NCBI GenBank assembly: GCA_017999645.1
Contig: JAGNLJ010000001.1
Coordinates: 124,001 to 188,000, forward strand
Direction of reading: 5' to 3'
DNA length: 64,000 bases
DNA from: Alphaproteobacteria bacterium
GTDB taxonomy: Bacteria > Pseudomonadota > Alphaproteobacteria > Micavibrionales > Micavibrionaceae
In this document: one piece after another, positions 24,561 through 32,271 of the stretch
Layout of the letters: each line of letters begins with the position of its first letter
Numbering within the stretch: the first letter of the stretch is position 1
The notes under the pieces: model-generated
Seen by the model: the letters and a program-made list of their open reading frames with translations, nothing else
What the model was told of the DNA's origin: nothing
Databases searched by the model: none
Program-made: the position numbers and the translations under genes

Positions 24561-24656
24561 AGATTAAATAATATCAATAGTTTAAATCAAATCCCGAGGG
24601 CTATTGAAAACCATGCAAAAAGAACAAAATTAATGAAACAGGGTGCTTATGCGTGG

Positions 24657-24662
24657 TATACT
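24657..24662 (+). promoter_or_regulatory. Candidate -10 box for the DUF1150 gene
   Basis: TATACT lies 22 bp before the ATG, with GGATCGAGGGG between them as a possible ribosome-binding site. No strong -35 box was seen at the right distance. Confidence 0.3.
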
Positions 24663-24683
24663 GAAAGGATCGAGGGGTGAAGC

Positions 24684-24917
24684 ATGATTAATAACAAAGA
24701 TATGAATTCCACTGCCTTCTTCAAAGGGCTGTCGTCCCAGGATTTCCGCAATTTCGGTGTTCAGCAGCTTGCCTATATCCGGCCTGTGCTGATTCAAAAC
24801 CGCACGGCCTATGCGATTCACGCGGCTGACGGCACGCCGCTCTCGGTAATGGATACGCATGACACGGCGATCATTGCTGTCAGACATAATGATCTGGAAC
24901 CTGTCACGGTTCATTAG
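24684..24917 (+). CDS. DUF1150 family protein
   Basis: The 77-residue protein has the DUF1150 plan: an N-terminal segment, then GVQQLAYIRPV, YAIHAADGTPLSVMDT and AVRHNDLEPVTVH. The family is restricted mainly to Alphaproteobacteria and often accompanies small heat-shock proteins; none is next to it here. Function is unknown. A terminator hairpin follows. Confidence 0.85.
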   Translation: MINNKDMNSTAFFKGLSSQDFRNFGVQQLAYIRPVLIQNRTAYAIHAADGTPLSVMDTHDTAIIAVRHNDLEPVTVH

Positions 24918-24942
24918 TTTCATTTGAATTTAGCTCTGAAAG

Positions 24943-24971
24943 ATCCCGGCTTTACGCCGGGATTGTCTTTT
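24943..24971 (+). terminator. Terminator between DUF1150 and ptsN
   Basis: ATCCCGGC-TTTAC-GCCGGGAT is a perfect 8-bp stem followed by TGTCTTTT. It lies between convergent genes and may serve both. Confidence 0.75.
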
Positions 24972-24972
24972 G

Positions 24973-25443
24973 TCAGGCGGCGATCTGCCATTCATCCGGC
25001 GTCATCAGTAATGCGTGGATGCCGTCTTCGTCACGCGCACTGCGCAGTTCGGCGCAGAGGCGCTCACTTCTGAAGATGCGCGAGACGTGGGCAAGACGGC
25101 ACAGATGCAGCGGCCCGTCTTTTTCCGGGGAAAGCAGCAGGACGACGAGGTCGACATGCTCGTTGTCGACGGCGTTGAAATCAATGCGTTCATGCAAACG
25201 CGCGAGCATCGTAAAAGGTTTGGTCAGGTGCGGTGTCTGAAGATGTAAAATAGCGACGCCGCCGCCAATGCCGGAAGGCGTGTGCGCTTCCTTGCGCACG
25301 AGTTCGTCATAAAGAAATTCCGCGTCGGCATTTACATGGAGCGAGGCTTCGGCTGCGACGAGTTGCAGAACCTGTTTGCTGCCGCCGACTTTCAGATCGG
25401 GCAGAACTACGTTTACTTCGATATCATCGTTTGCGGAGGACAT
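24973..25443 (-). CDS. ptsN: Nitrogen-PTS EIIA protein
   Basis: PtsN (EIIA-Ntr) is the last phosphate carrier of the nitrogen phosphotransferase system and regulates potassium, nitrogen and envelope functions. The phospho-accepting His is in GIGGGVAILHLQ; most relatives have a Pro before the His, here it is Leu. The domain continues with FNAVDNEHVDLVVLLLSP. It has 156 residues. The ATG at 25443 is chosen; the 46-codon upstream extension crosses a terminator. It lies downstream of hpf and rpoN, as usual. Confidence 0.92.
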   Translation of the reverse strand: MSSANDDIEVNVVLPDLKVGGSKQVLQLVAAEASLHVNADAEFLYDELVRKEAHTPSGIGGGVAILHLQTPHLTKPFTMLARLHERIDFNAVDNEHVDLVVLLLSPEKDGPLHLCRLAHVSRIFRSERLCAELRSARDEDGIHALLMTPDEWQIAA

Positions 25444-25580
25444 TATGACCCTCTTATAAAATCCGAATTTATAAATCCATTTGGCACACAGTTGGATAAC
25501 TAATAGACATCCGCAAAAAAACGCCAGTAAAAAAATTTTATTTTTTTTTGTGATGTGGAAGGAACCGAATTGCGAAAACA

Positions 25581-25615
25581 AAAACCCGCGGGAAAGGAGC
25601 GCCCGCGGGTTTTTT
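25581..25615 (-). terminator. Terminator behind hpf
   Basis: AAAACCCGCGGG pairs with CCCGCGGGTTTT, a 12-bp stem with a 9-nt loop. The A and T runs allow action in either direction. It separates hpf from ptsN. Confidence 0.85.
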
Positions 25616-25649
25616 ATTAATTAGTCGCTATAAAATAAGCGTTATTTTA

Positions 25650-26249
25650 TTATTTTATTTTCTTGGCCTTATTGTCCGGATCGACCCAGCCGACATTGCC
25701 GTCGGGACGGCGGAAGACCATGTTCAGGCCGTTATGGCTGGCGTTCCGGAACATGAGCGCCGGAAGGTCGGCAAGCTCGAGCCGCATGACGGCTTCGGAG
25801 ACGGTCAAGGTTTCGATGTTCGTGGTCATTTCCGCGATGACGGCGGGGCCCTCCTCAGGCGGAAGTTCCTTGTCGTGACCGTCGGTGGCGAGAACATAAT
25901 CGCGCGCCTTGGTGATTTCCGCCTCGGGGCTTTGCTCGGTGCGCTCATGGTGATCGCGCAGTTTGCGCTTGTAGCGGCGGAGCTGCTTGCCTGCTTTTTC
26001 GGCGGCGGAATCAAACGCGACATACGGGTCGGCCTCGACAGCGTCGGCGACGACCATGATATTTTTTCCGAGTTTGAGGGAAATGTGAGCGCGGGTGCGC
26101 GGGTGGCCGTGGCCTTCTTTTGAAAATGTGATATTCGCAAATGTTGTGTGGTTGAAATATTTTTCGCTTAAGTCCTCGATTTTCTCCTTTACATGACCGC
26201 GTAGTGAATCACCGACATCTATCTGTTTTCCATGAACTGACAGTTCCAT
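25650..26249 (-). CDS. hpf: Ribosome hibernation promoting factor, long form
   Basis: Long HPF pairs inactive 70S ribosomes into 100S dimers. The first 100 residues are the RaiA-type RNA-binding domain (MELSVHGKQIDVGDSLRGHV, basic KQLRRYKRKLRDHH). A variable linker follows, and the C-terminal dimerisation domain of about 55 residues (LTVSEAVMRLELADLPALMF, VFRRPDGNVGWVDP) is complete. It has 199 residues. It lies between rpoN and ptsN, the common proteobacterial arrangement. Confidence 0.95.
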   Translation of the reverse strand: MELSVHGKQIDVGDSLRGHVKEKIEDLSEKYFNHTTFANITFSKEGHGHPRTRAHISLKLGKNIMVVADAVEADPYVAFDSAAEKAGKQLRRYKRKLRDHHERTEQSPEAEITKARDYVLATDGHDKELPPEEGPAVIAEMTTNIETLTVSEAVMRLELADLPALMFRNASHNGLNMVFRRPDGNVGWVDPDNKAKKIK

Positions 26250-26363
26250 ATCGTTCTCATCCTGTTCTTAATTGATGGGTATAAGCACTATTATAACATA
26301 AATCTCCATAGCCCGATAACCATAGATTTCAGGTTAATTTTTAACGCAATTTTATAACTTTTT

Positions 26364-27830
26364 TTATGACTTCTTCTGGCGGCGGCGCAGGACGGAGGAG
26401 GGGATGTTAAGGCCCTCGCGGTATTTGGCGACGGTGCGGCGGGCAAGGTCGATGCCGTCAGCTTTAAGCATTTCCACGATTTTATCGTCGGAGAGTATTT
26501 TTTTCGGGTCTTCGGCGTCGATCATGGTCCTGATGCGGGCTTTTACGGATTCAGAGGAATGGGAGGTGCCGTCTTCGCCCTCAAGCGCGGTGGAGAAAAA
26601 GAATCTCAGCTCGAAAATGCCGCGCGGCGTGCCGATAAATTTGTTGGTGGTAACCCGGGAGACGGTGCTTTCGTGCATACCAATGACTTCAGCGATCTCT
26701 TTTCGCGTCAGAGGTTTTAAAAATTCGATTCCGTAATTGAAGAAGGCATCCTGCTGTTCGACGATTTCTGCGCCGACTTTCAGAATAGTTTGCGCGCGCT
26801 GGTCGAGGGCGCGTACTAACCAGTTGGCAGAGCTCAGCTGCTCAGAGAGATATTCCTTGTCCTTTTTCTGCGTCGCGCTTTTGGATACTTCCGTGTAGTA
26901 GGTCTGATTGACGAGGACCTTGGGAAGGGTTTCGGAATTGAGCTCGACGCGCCAGCCGCCGCCGACATTTTTCGGCAGGCGTTTCATAAGAACATCAGGA
27001 ATGGCGGTCTGTACAACGAGATGGTCGAATTCACCGGCGGGGCGGGGATTGAGCCGTTTGATCTCCTGGATCATGTCTTTCAGGTAGGTTTCATTGACGC
27101 CGCAGGCCAGCCCAAGTTTTTTCATTTCGTGCGCGGCGAGAAGATTTAAATTTTCGAGAAGTTTTTTCATCGGCGCGTCGAGCGCATTTTTCTCGGCGAG
27201 TTGCAGCGCCAGGCATTCGGAGAGATCGGATGCGAATACACCGCACGGATCGAAGGTTTTCATTTTGGAGAGGAGTTTTTCAACGCGCTCGAACGGCGCG
27301 CCGAGTTGTTCGGCCAGCGGTTTCGGGTCGGTGCGGAGATACCCGGCTTCATCGATCTGGTCGATGAGGAGCGCGCCGAGCACGCGGTCGCGGTTGTCCT
27401 CGAAAGCGATGTAGAGTTGTTCGGTCAAATGTTCGCGCAGGGTTTTTTCCGTGCTCATCCGGCTTTCGAAGCCTTCATCCATTTCATCGAAGGATGAATT
27501 GCCACCGGCGCCGACAGTGGCCATGGAGGAGCCGGCATCGAAATCGGGTGCTTCGTTCTCGCCTGAATCGCGTTGCATCGCGCCGTCGAATTCTTCCTGG
27601 ATGTTGTCGATTTCTTCTTTGGGTTCGGCGGGTGCTTCGGCGCTTTCGGACTCGGCTTCCGCTTTTTCAAGGAGCGGGTTTTGGGCCAGTTCCTCCTCGA
27701 TGAATTCGGCGAGCTCGATGTTGTTCAACTGCAGCAGCTTGATGGCCTGCTGGAGCTGGGGGGTCATGACGAGCTGCTGGGACTGGCGGAAGTCTAAACG
27801 CTGGCCCATTTTGGGAGGAGGACTGCTCAT
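26364..27830 (-). CDS. rpoN: RNA polymerase sigma-54 factor
   Basis: Sigma-54 directs RNA polymerase to -24/-12 promoters that need activator ATPases. Region I is Gln/Leu-rich (LDFRQSQQLVMTPQLQQAIK), region II is acidic (residues about 55-120), and region III ends with the HTH and the RpoN box ARRTVAKYREGLNIPSS. The 488-residue length is normal. It follows lptB closely (27 bp), so LPS transport and sigma-54 are likely co-transcribed. No sigma-54 activator gene was seen in the window. Confidence 0.97.
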   Translation of the reverse strand: MSSPPPKMGQRLDFRQSQQLVMTPQLQQAIKLLQLNNIELAEFIEEELAQNPLLEKAEAESESAEAPAEPKEEIDNIQEEFDGAMQRDSGENEAPDFDAGSSMATVGAGGNSSFDEMDEGFESRMSTEKTLREHLTEQLYIAFEDNRDRVLGALLIDQIDEAGYLRTDPKPLAEQLGAPFERVEKLLSKMKTFDPCGVFASDLSECLALQLAEKNALDAPMKKLLENLNLLAAHEMKKLGLACGVNETYLKDMIQEIKRLNPRPAGEFDHLVVQTAIPDVLMKRLPKNVGGGWRVELNSETLPKVLVNQTYYTEVSKSATQKKDKEYLSEQLSSANWLVRALDQRAQTILKVGAEIVEQQDAFFNYGIEFLKPLTRKEIAEVIGMHESTVSRVTTNKFIGTPRGIFELRFFFSTALEGEDGTSHSSESVKARIRTMIDAEDPKKILSDDKIVEMLKADGIDLARRTVAKYREGLNIPSSVLRRRQKKS

Positions 27831-27857
27831 GCCGCATTATAACACGGCAGAAATAAA

Positions 27858-28625
27858 TTAAATCTTGAAATTTTCGCCGAGATAAACGCGACGGACGTCT
27901 TCGTTGGCGACGATTTCCTCCGGCGAGCCTTCCATGAGGACGCGGCCGTCATGGAGGATGTAGGCTCGGTCAACGATTCCTAAACAGTCGCGCACATTGT
28001 GGTCGGTGATGAGCACGCCGATGCCGCGTTGTTTCAGATAGGTGATGAGCTTGCGGATGTCGCCGACGGCGATGGGGTCGATTCCGGCGAGCGGTTCATC
28101 GAGCAGCATGAATTCAGGGCGTGCGGCGAGGGCGCGGGCGATTTCAACGCGGCGGCGTTCGCCGCCTGAAAGCGCGAGAGCTGGTGTGCGGCGTAAATGT
28201 TCAATGCCGAATTCGCGGAGCAGGTCCTCGAGCAGCATGGCCTGGTCGTCGGGCTGGAGCGATTGCGCCTCGATGACGGCGAGAAGATTTTGCTCGACCG
28301 TGAGGTCGCGGAAGATCGAGGCCTCCTGCGGGAGGTAACCGATGCCGAGGCGCGAGCGGCGGTACATCGGGAGGCTCGTGATGTCCTGGCCATCCAGCTG
28401 GATATAGCCGCCGTCGGGGCTGATGAGGCCGGTGATGATGTAGAAACAGGTGGTTTTGCCCGCGCCGTTGGGGCCTAGCAGGGCGACGGCTTCGCCGCGC
28501 TGGATCGAGAAGCTGACGTTTCGTAACACGGGACGCTTTTTATAGCTCTTGGAGAGGTGCTCGGCGGTGAGGCCGCGGGGCACTTCCCTGATGCGCGGGT
28601 GCGGGTTGATTTTCATTTCGGTCAT
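27858..28625 (-). CDS. lptB: LPS export ABC transporter ATPase
   Basis: LptB powers extraction of LPS from the inner membrane with LptF and LptG, whose genes are near 46-48 kb. Walker A is GPNGAGKTT, the signature LSGGERRRVEIARALA, Walker B FMLLDEPLAGIDP, and the switch His is in ITDHNV. It has 255 residues, with about 15 extra at the N-terminus compared with E. coli. It lies between lptA and rpoN, the standard order. Confidence 0.97.
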   Translation of the reverse strand: MTEMKINPHPRIREVPRGLTAEHLSKSYKKRPVLRNVSFSIQRGEAVALLGPNGAGKTTCFYIITGLISPDGGYIQLDGQDITSLPMYRRSRLGIGYLPQEASIFRDLTVEQNLLAVIEAQSLQPDDQAMLLEDLLREFGIEHLRRTPALALSGGERRRVEIARALAARPEFMLLDEPLAGIDPIAVGDIRKLITYLKQRGIGVLITDHNVRDCLGIVDRAYILHDGRVLMEGSPEEIVANEDVRRVYLGENFKI

Positions 28626-28693
28626 GACTTTTTACCTGTCAGCCAATTTATACGAATTGGACCCGCGCGTCCATGCGAAAGGGTTTTTCCGCA

Positions 28694-29665
28694 TTACTGC
28701 ACCGTCAACAGCGGGCCGTTATTCGCGGGCGGCGGCGTTTGTGAAGCGGGCGCGGGCGCGGTGTTGCTTTTGATTTCAGGGCTTTTCTTTTCCGTGCCGG
28801 GATAGAAGATGCCGCGCACCTGGCCGCCGGTTTTCGCCATATTGGCGCCGCCGAAAAGCTGGCTGGTGTTGGTGTTGAGATCGACTTCGGCGCGCTCGCC
28901 CTCGAGCTTGTTGGGGCCGCGGTGGAGAATGACACCGCCGGTGAGCAGGGCCTTGTTGGTCTGCGCATTATAGATGCCGTGCTTGCCGGTGACTTTTTCG
29001 GCGGGCGTGGTGATGACGACATTGCCGTCGGCCTCGAGTGAGTGGAGTTCGCGTTTGCCAGCCGCATTGTCTTTCAGGATAGCAGAGATGACATCGGCCT
29101 CGAGCGTGTCGGTTTCGCCTTTGGCGTTTTTCTTGTCGACGCGGGCGTTGCCGATGGCGTTGATTTTGCCGTCGGTAACCCAGTATTCGAAACGCTCTTT
29201 CGCAGTCACGATCTGGTTCGGCGAAACCATTTTCAGATTGTCGCCGGTCATGATGGCAACACCCTTGGCGAGGTCGTAATCGGCGCGCTGGCCGTAGGCG
29301 ATGGAATCTTTCGAGCTGAGCTCGACATTTGAATCGGCTTCGACGCGGTGGATGTCCATGCCGCCGCCAGTTCCATCGCGGTAATGCGCGGTGAGTTTTG
29401 CGGCCGCGATGGAGGATTCACCCTGTTTGGCTTTGGCGTTATCACGCGCGATGAAAAGTTTTTCATTGCGGTTCCATTCGAGCGAACCGTCGGCAGTGAT
29501 TTCGACGGGTTCATCGCTGGAGGAACTTAATTCCTGTGCGGATGCGGGGATAGCCGTCATTGCGAGCGTCAGCGAAGCTATCCAGAAAAGAATGGATTGC
29601 TTTCCCCGCTTTCGCGAGGACAGGCTCGCATTCGCTCCTCGCAATGACGAGAGGATTTTTGTCAT
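28694..29665 (-). CDS. lptA: LPS transport periplasmic protein
   Basis: LptA forms the periplasmic bridge that carries LPS to the outer membrane. Residues about 50-290 form the OstA-like beta-jellyroll (VEITADGSLEWNRNEKLFIA, ARDNAKAKQG); the end is Pro/Ala-rich. At 323 residues it is much longer than E. coli LptA (185). The start overlaps the lptC stop (ATGA), which fixes it at 29665. From that start, residues about 6-37 are encoded by a copy of the CGTCATTGCGAG palindromic repeat, which supplies the basic part (RKRGK) and hydrophobic core (ILFWIASLTLAM) of the signal peptide; cleavage is likely after ASA (residue 43). Confidence 0.9.
   Translation of the reverse strand: MTKILSSLRGANASLSSRKRGKQSILFWIASLTLAMTAIPASAQELSSSSDEPVEITADGSLEWNRNEKLFIARDNAKAKQGESSIAAAKLTAHYRDGTGGGMDIHRVEADSNVELSSKDSIAYGQRADYDLAKGVAIMTGDNLKMVSPNQIVTAKERFEYWVTDGKINAIGNARVDKKNAKGETDTLEADVISAILKDNAAGKRELHSLEADGNVVITTPAEKVTGKHGIYNAQTNKALLTGGVILHRGPNKLEGERAEVDLNTNTSQLFGGANMAKTGGQVRGIFYPGTEKKSPEIKSNTAPAPASQTPPPANNGPLLTVQ
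29555..29649. repeat. CGTCATTGCGAG palindromic element, copy 3, inside lptA
   Basis: This 95-bp copy runs from CGTCATTGCGAG to CTCGCAATGACG. It lies wholly inside the 5' end of lptA and is read in frame. The inner TCCAG...TGGATTGCTT arms are partly kept. The other copies seen are intergenic, apart from copy 5. Confidence 0.85.
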
Positions 29666-30357
29666 GGTATGAACTCCTTTGGCCCGCCGGATGTGTTGGT
29701 GAGTATGAGTTTTGCCGGGCCGTTGAAAACGAGGTTGCCGGTTTCGGATGAACCTTCGAGGCCCTTCGCCGCCAGTGTGCCGTCGGGGCCGTGGCCCGCG
29801 ATATCGACTTTCGAGGACGCAGTGTTCTGCATCATATCGACATCGAGTTCTTCCATCTCGAGCTGGTAGCCCTTGTCGTGGTTGAGCTGGACCTTGCCCC
29901 GGAGGAGCAGGATTTTGCTGTCCTGGCGGAAGCTGCCGCGATCGGCGCGGACGGCGATTTTTTCGCCGCTGCTCAGCGTCATGTCACCGAGCGGTTCATC
30001 CAGCATGACGAGTTGCTCGTCGCTTTTATTCTGCACGGCGCGCTTGGCGGTGATGGTGAAGGGCTGGTTTTTTTCATCGACGCTTTCGAAGCGTGGGTTG
30101 ACCAGTTCATTCTGGCCGACATTGGTGGGCATCTTGGCGGCGTCGATGGAAGGCAGAATGTTGTTGCGCTGGACGTCGCTCCAGACGAAGACGATGGCAA
30201 AAAGCGCGAGCGCGATGACGGGCAGGATGAGGCGCATGCGGCGCACGAAGCGCGACCATTTCGGATTATGCGTGTCGCGGGTGGATGCGCCGCGCACGAG
30301 GCGGTCGTACTTACCGGCGCTTAAAGTGTTTTCCGGGTTTTCAGGGTCTATCGTCAT
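29662..30357 (-). CDS. lptC: LPS export inner-membrane bitopic protein
   Basis: LptC accepts LPS from LptB2FG and passes it to LptA. One N-terminal membrane helix (LILPVIALALFAIVFVW, about residues 43-60) is followed by a periplasmic OstA-like domain (VNPRFESVDEKNQPFTITAK, MLDEPLGDMTLSSGEKIAV). It has 231 residues. The 40-residue cytoplasmic head is longer than in E. coli. It sits 10 bp after kdsD and overlaps lptA by 4 bp. Confidence 0.92.
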   Translation of the reverse strand: MTIDPENPENTLSAGKYDRLVRGASTRDTHNPKWSRFVRRMRLILPVIALALFAIVFVWSDVQRNNILPSIDAAKMPTNVGQNELVNPRFESVDEKNQPFTITAKRAVQNKSDEQLVMLDEPLGDMTLSSGEKIAVRADRGSFRQDSKILLLRGKVQLNHDKGYQLEMEELDVDMMQNTASSKVDIAGHGPDGTLAAKGLEGSSETGNLVFNGPAKLILTNTSGGPKEFIP

Positions 30358-30367
30358 GGCGGCTTTC

Positions 30368-31372
30368 CTAGACGAGCCCGGCTTGCAGGCAATCCTGAAG
30401 CCGGATCATACCGACGAGTTTGCCGGAGTCCATGACAAGAAGAGAGGTGAGGTAGCGGCCTTTGACTTTGGTCATCATGTCGAGCGCCTCGGCGGCGAGG
30501 GCGCCCGGTTCAATCGATTTCGGTGACGTTGTCATGATTTCGGTTACGGATTTTTTCAGCAGGTCGTCGGACATGTGGCGCTTCAAATCGCCGTCCGTGA
30601 TAATGCCCCTGAGGTTTTTGTTCTTGTCGACGACGACAGCAGCGCCGAGATTTTTTTCTGCGAGAACAATGATCGCTTCGTTCATTTTTGCGTTATCTGA
30701 AACGAGCGGCATGTCATCCAGCGCGACCATGAGCTCGGAGACTTTCATGAGCTTGCGGCCGAGTTTGCCGCCGGGATGGAAGACCTTGTACTGCTCTTTC
30801 GTCAGTCCCATGCGATCCAGCAGTGCGACGGCAAGCGCATCGCCCAGCGCCAGCATCATGGTGGTGGATGTGGTGGGCGCAAGGCCATTGGGGCAGGCTT
30901 CGGGCGCCTGCGGCAGCTGCAGCAAAATGTCGGAGTGTTTCGCGAGGGTGCTGGTCTCGTTGCTGGTGATGGCGATGAGTGTCAGGCCATAACGGCGCGT
31001 GTAATGAATGAGGTCGGACAGTTCGGTATTCTCGCCGGAGTTCGAGAGCATGAGCACGACGTCTTTGTCCGTGATCATGCCCATGTCGCCGTGGCTCGCC
31101 TCGCCGGGATGGATGTAATAGGCGGGTGTGCCGGTGGAAGCGAGAGTAGCAGCGATCTTGCGCGCGACGTGGCCGCTTTTGCCGATGCCTGCGACGATCA
31201 AACGTCCGGCATTCAAGCCATCTTTCATGGTGTGGATGGCGGTGACGGCTTCGGTGAAATTGTTATCAATAGACTGGCTAAGTTTTTTCAGGCCGTCGAT
31301 CTCGGTTTCCAGCACGCGGCGGGCTGCGGCGATATCCGGGGAATTTTTTTGCTCGGGTTTCGCGGCTTTCAT
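30368..31372 (-). CDS. kdsD: Arabinose 5-phosphate isomerase
   Basis: KdsD turns ribulose 5-phosphate into arabinose 5-phosphate, the start of Kdo synthesis for LPS. The SIS domain spans about residues 40-190 (AGIGKSGHVARKIAATLAST, YIHPGEASHGDMGMI, LSNSGENTEL); two CBS domains follow (VSELMVALDDMPLV and VTEIMTTSPKSI). It has 334 residues. The ATG shares one base with the TGA of the exonuclease gene upstream. Confidence 0.95.
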   Translation of the reverse strand: MKAAKPEQKNSPDIAAARRVLETEIDGLKKLSQSIDNNFTEAVTAIHTMKDGLNAGRLIVAGIGKSGHVARKIAATLASTGTPAYYIHPGEASHGDMGMITDKDVVLMLSNSGENTELSDLIHYTRRYGLTLIAITSNETSTLAKHSDILLQLPQAPEACPNGLAPTTSTTMMLALGDALAVALLDRMGLTKEQYKVFHPGGKLGRKLMKVSELMVALDDMPLVSDNAKMNEAIIVLAEKNLGAAVVVDKNKNLRGIITDGDLKRHMSDDLLKKSVTEIMTTSPKSIEPGALAAEALDMMTKVKGRYLTSLLVMDSGKLVGMIRLQDCLQAGLV

Positions 31373-31983
31373 CAGTGCTCGAAAATATCAACGTTTGCCC
31401 AGCCGGCGAGATCGAGTTCGGCGCGGGCAGGCAAAAATTCGAAGCATTTTTGTGCGAGCTCGACACGGCTTTCGCGCACGAGCATGTCATCGAGTTTTTT
31501 CTTGAGTGCGTGCAGGTGCAGCACATCGCCTGCGGCGTAGTTAAGCTGTTCCTGGCTGAGCGTTGCCGCGCCCCAATCGGAGGATTGCTGCTGCTTGTTG
31601 AGATCGATGTTCAGGAGTTCCTTGCAGATGTCGCGCAGGCCATGCTTGTCGGTGTAGGTGCGTACGAGGCGCGAAGCGGTGCGCGTGCAGTACACAGGTG
31701 TGCAATCGATTTTCAGATAAGCTTTCATCACCGCGAGGTCGAAACGCGCGAAGTGGAAAATTTTCAGGATGTTATTATTCGAGAGAATTTTTTTCAGGTT
31801 GGGCGCGTCGTAGGTGTCGCGGTTGAGCTGGACGATGTGGGCGTTGCCATCGCCTTTTGACAGCTGGACGAGGCAGAGCGGGTCGCGCGCGGGGTTGAGG
31901 CCGAGGGTTTCCGTATCGATCGCGACGCTTGCGCCGAAATCAATGCCGTTCGGAAGGTCGTTCTTGTGCAGCGTTATGCTCAT
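31372..31983 (-). CDS. RNase D-like 3'-5' exonuclease
   Basis: A single DEDDy exonuclease domain with no HRDC domains, so half the length of E. coli RNase D. Motif I is VAIDTETLGLNP, motif II FHFARFDLAVM, and motif III LNYAAGDVLHLHAL with the diagnostic Tyr. Short RNase D-like proteins of this kind, about 200 residues, are typical of Alphaproteobacteria next to lptC/kdsD. Substrates are probably stable RNA ends; this is inference from the family. Confidence 0.9.
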   Translation of the reverse strand: MSITLHKNDLPNGIDFGASVAIDTETLGLNPARDPLCLVQLSKGDGNAHIVQLNRDTYDAPNLKKILSNNNILKIFHFARFDLAVMKAYLKIDCTPVYCTRTASRLVRTYTDKHGLRDICKELLNIDLNKQQQSSDWGAATLSQEQLNYAAGDVLHLHALKKKLDDMLVRESRVELAQKCFEFLPARAELDLAGWANVDIFEH

Positions 31984-31997
31984 CCATGCCTCTTAAA

Positions 31998-32083
31998 TGG
32001 TGCCCAGGAAAGGACTCGAACCTTCACAGCCGTTAAGCCACAGGTACCTGAAACCTGCGCGTCTACCATTCCGCCACCAGGGC
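31998..32083 (-). tRNA. tRNA-Leu (anticodon CAG), CCA encoded
   Basis: On the minus strand the cloverleaf reads GCCCTGG for the acceptor, GCGG...GGTAGACGC for the D arm, a CAGGT-TTCAGGT-ACCTG anticodon arm with CAG, a long variable arm typical of Leu, and AAGG-TTCGAGT-CCTT for the T arm, ending in CCA. The fifth acceptor pair is T-T (GCCCTGG against CCTGGGC), a mismatch. Confidence 0.93.
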
Positions 32084-32229
32084 TCACCATCAGGGGGTTT
32101 GTCTAAACCAGTATTACCGGAAAGTCAAACCAGCCAAGGGGGTTAGGGGATGGGGGAGGAGGGGTGAAATCGTTAAAATAAGGCTTCCCATTTACTCTTT
32201 TTTTAACGATCATGGATAGTATTAAAGCC

Positions 32230-32247
32230 GGGGTCTTTTCAGACCCC
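32230..32247 (+). promoter_or_regulatory. Leader hairpin before the receiver-domain gene
   Basis: GGGGTCT-TTTC-AGACCCC is a perfect 7-bp stem about 25 bp before the preferred start. It could be a translational or transcriptional control element. Confidence 0.4.
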
Positions 32248-32271
32248 TTGGCTCTTCAAAAGGATACATAC

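Noticed and set aside
29560-29751. Plus-strand frame within the repeat at the lptA start
   Set aside because: It reads through the palindromic element and the lptC end; no ribosome-binding site or family.
32212-32271. Upstream start for the receiver/degenerate-GGDEF protein
   Set aside because: The extra 20 codons cover a perfect hairpin and the receiver domain begins exactly at the later ATG, which has a better ribosome-binding site.
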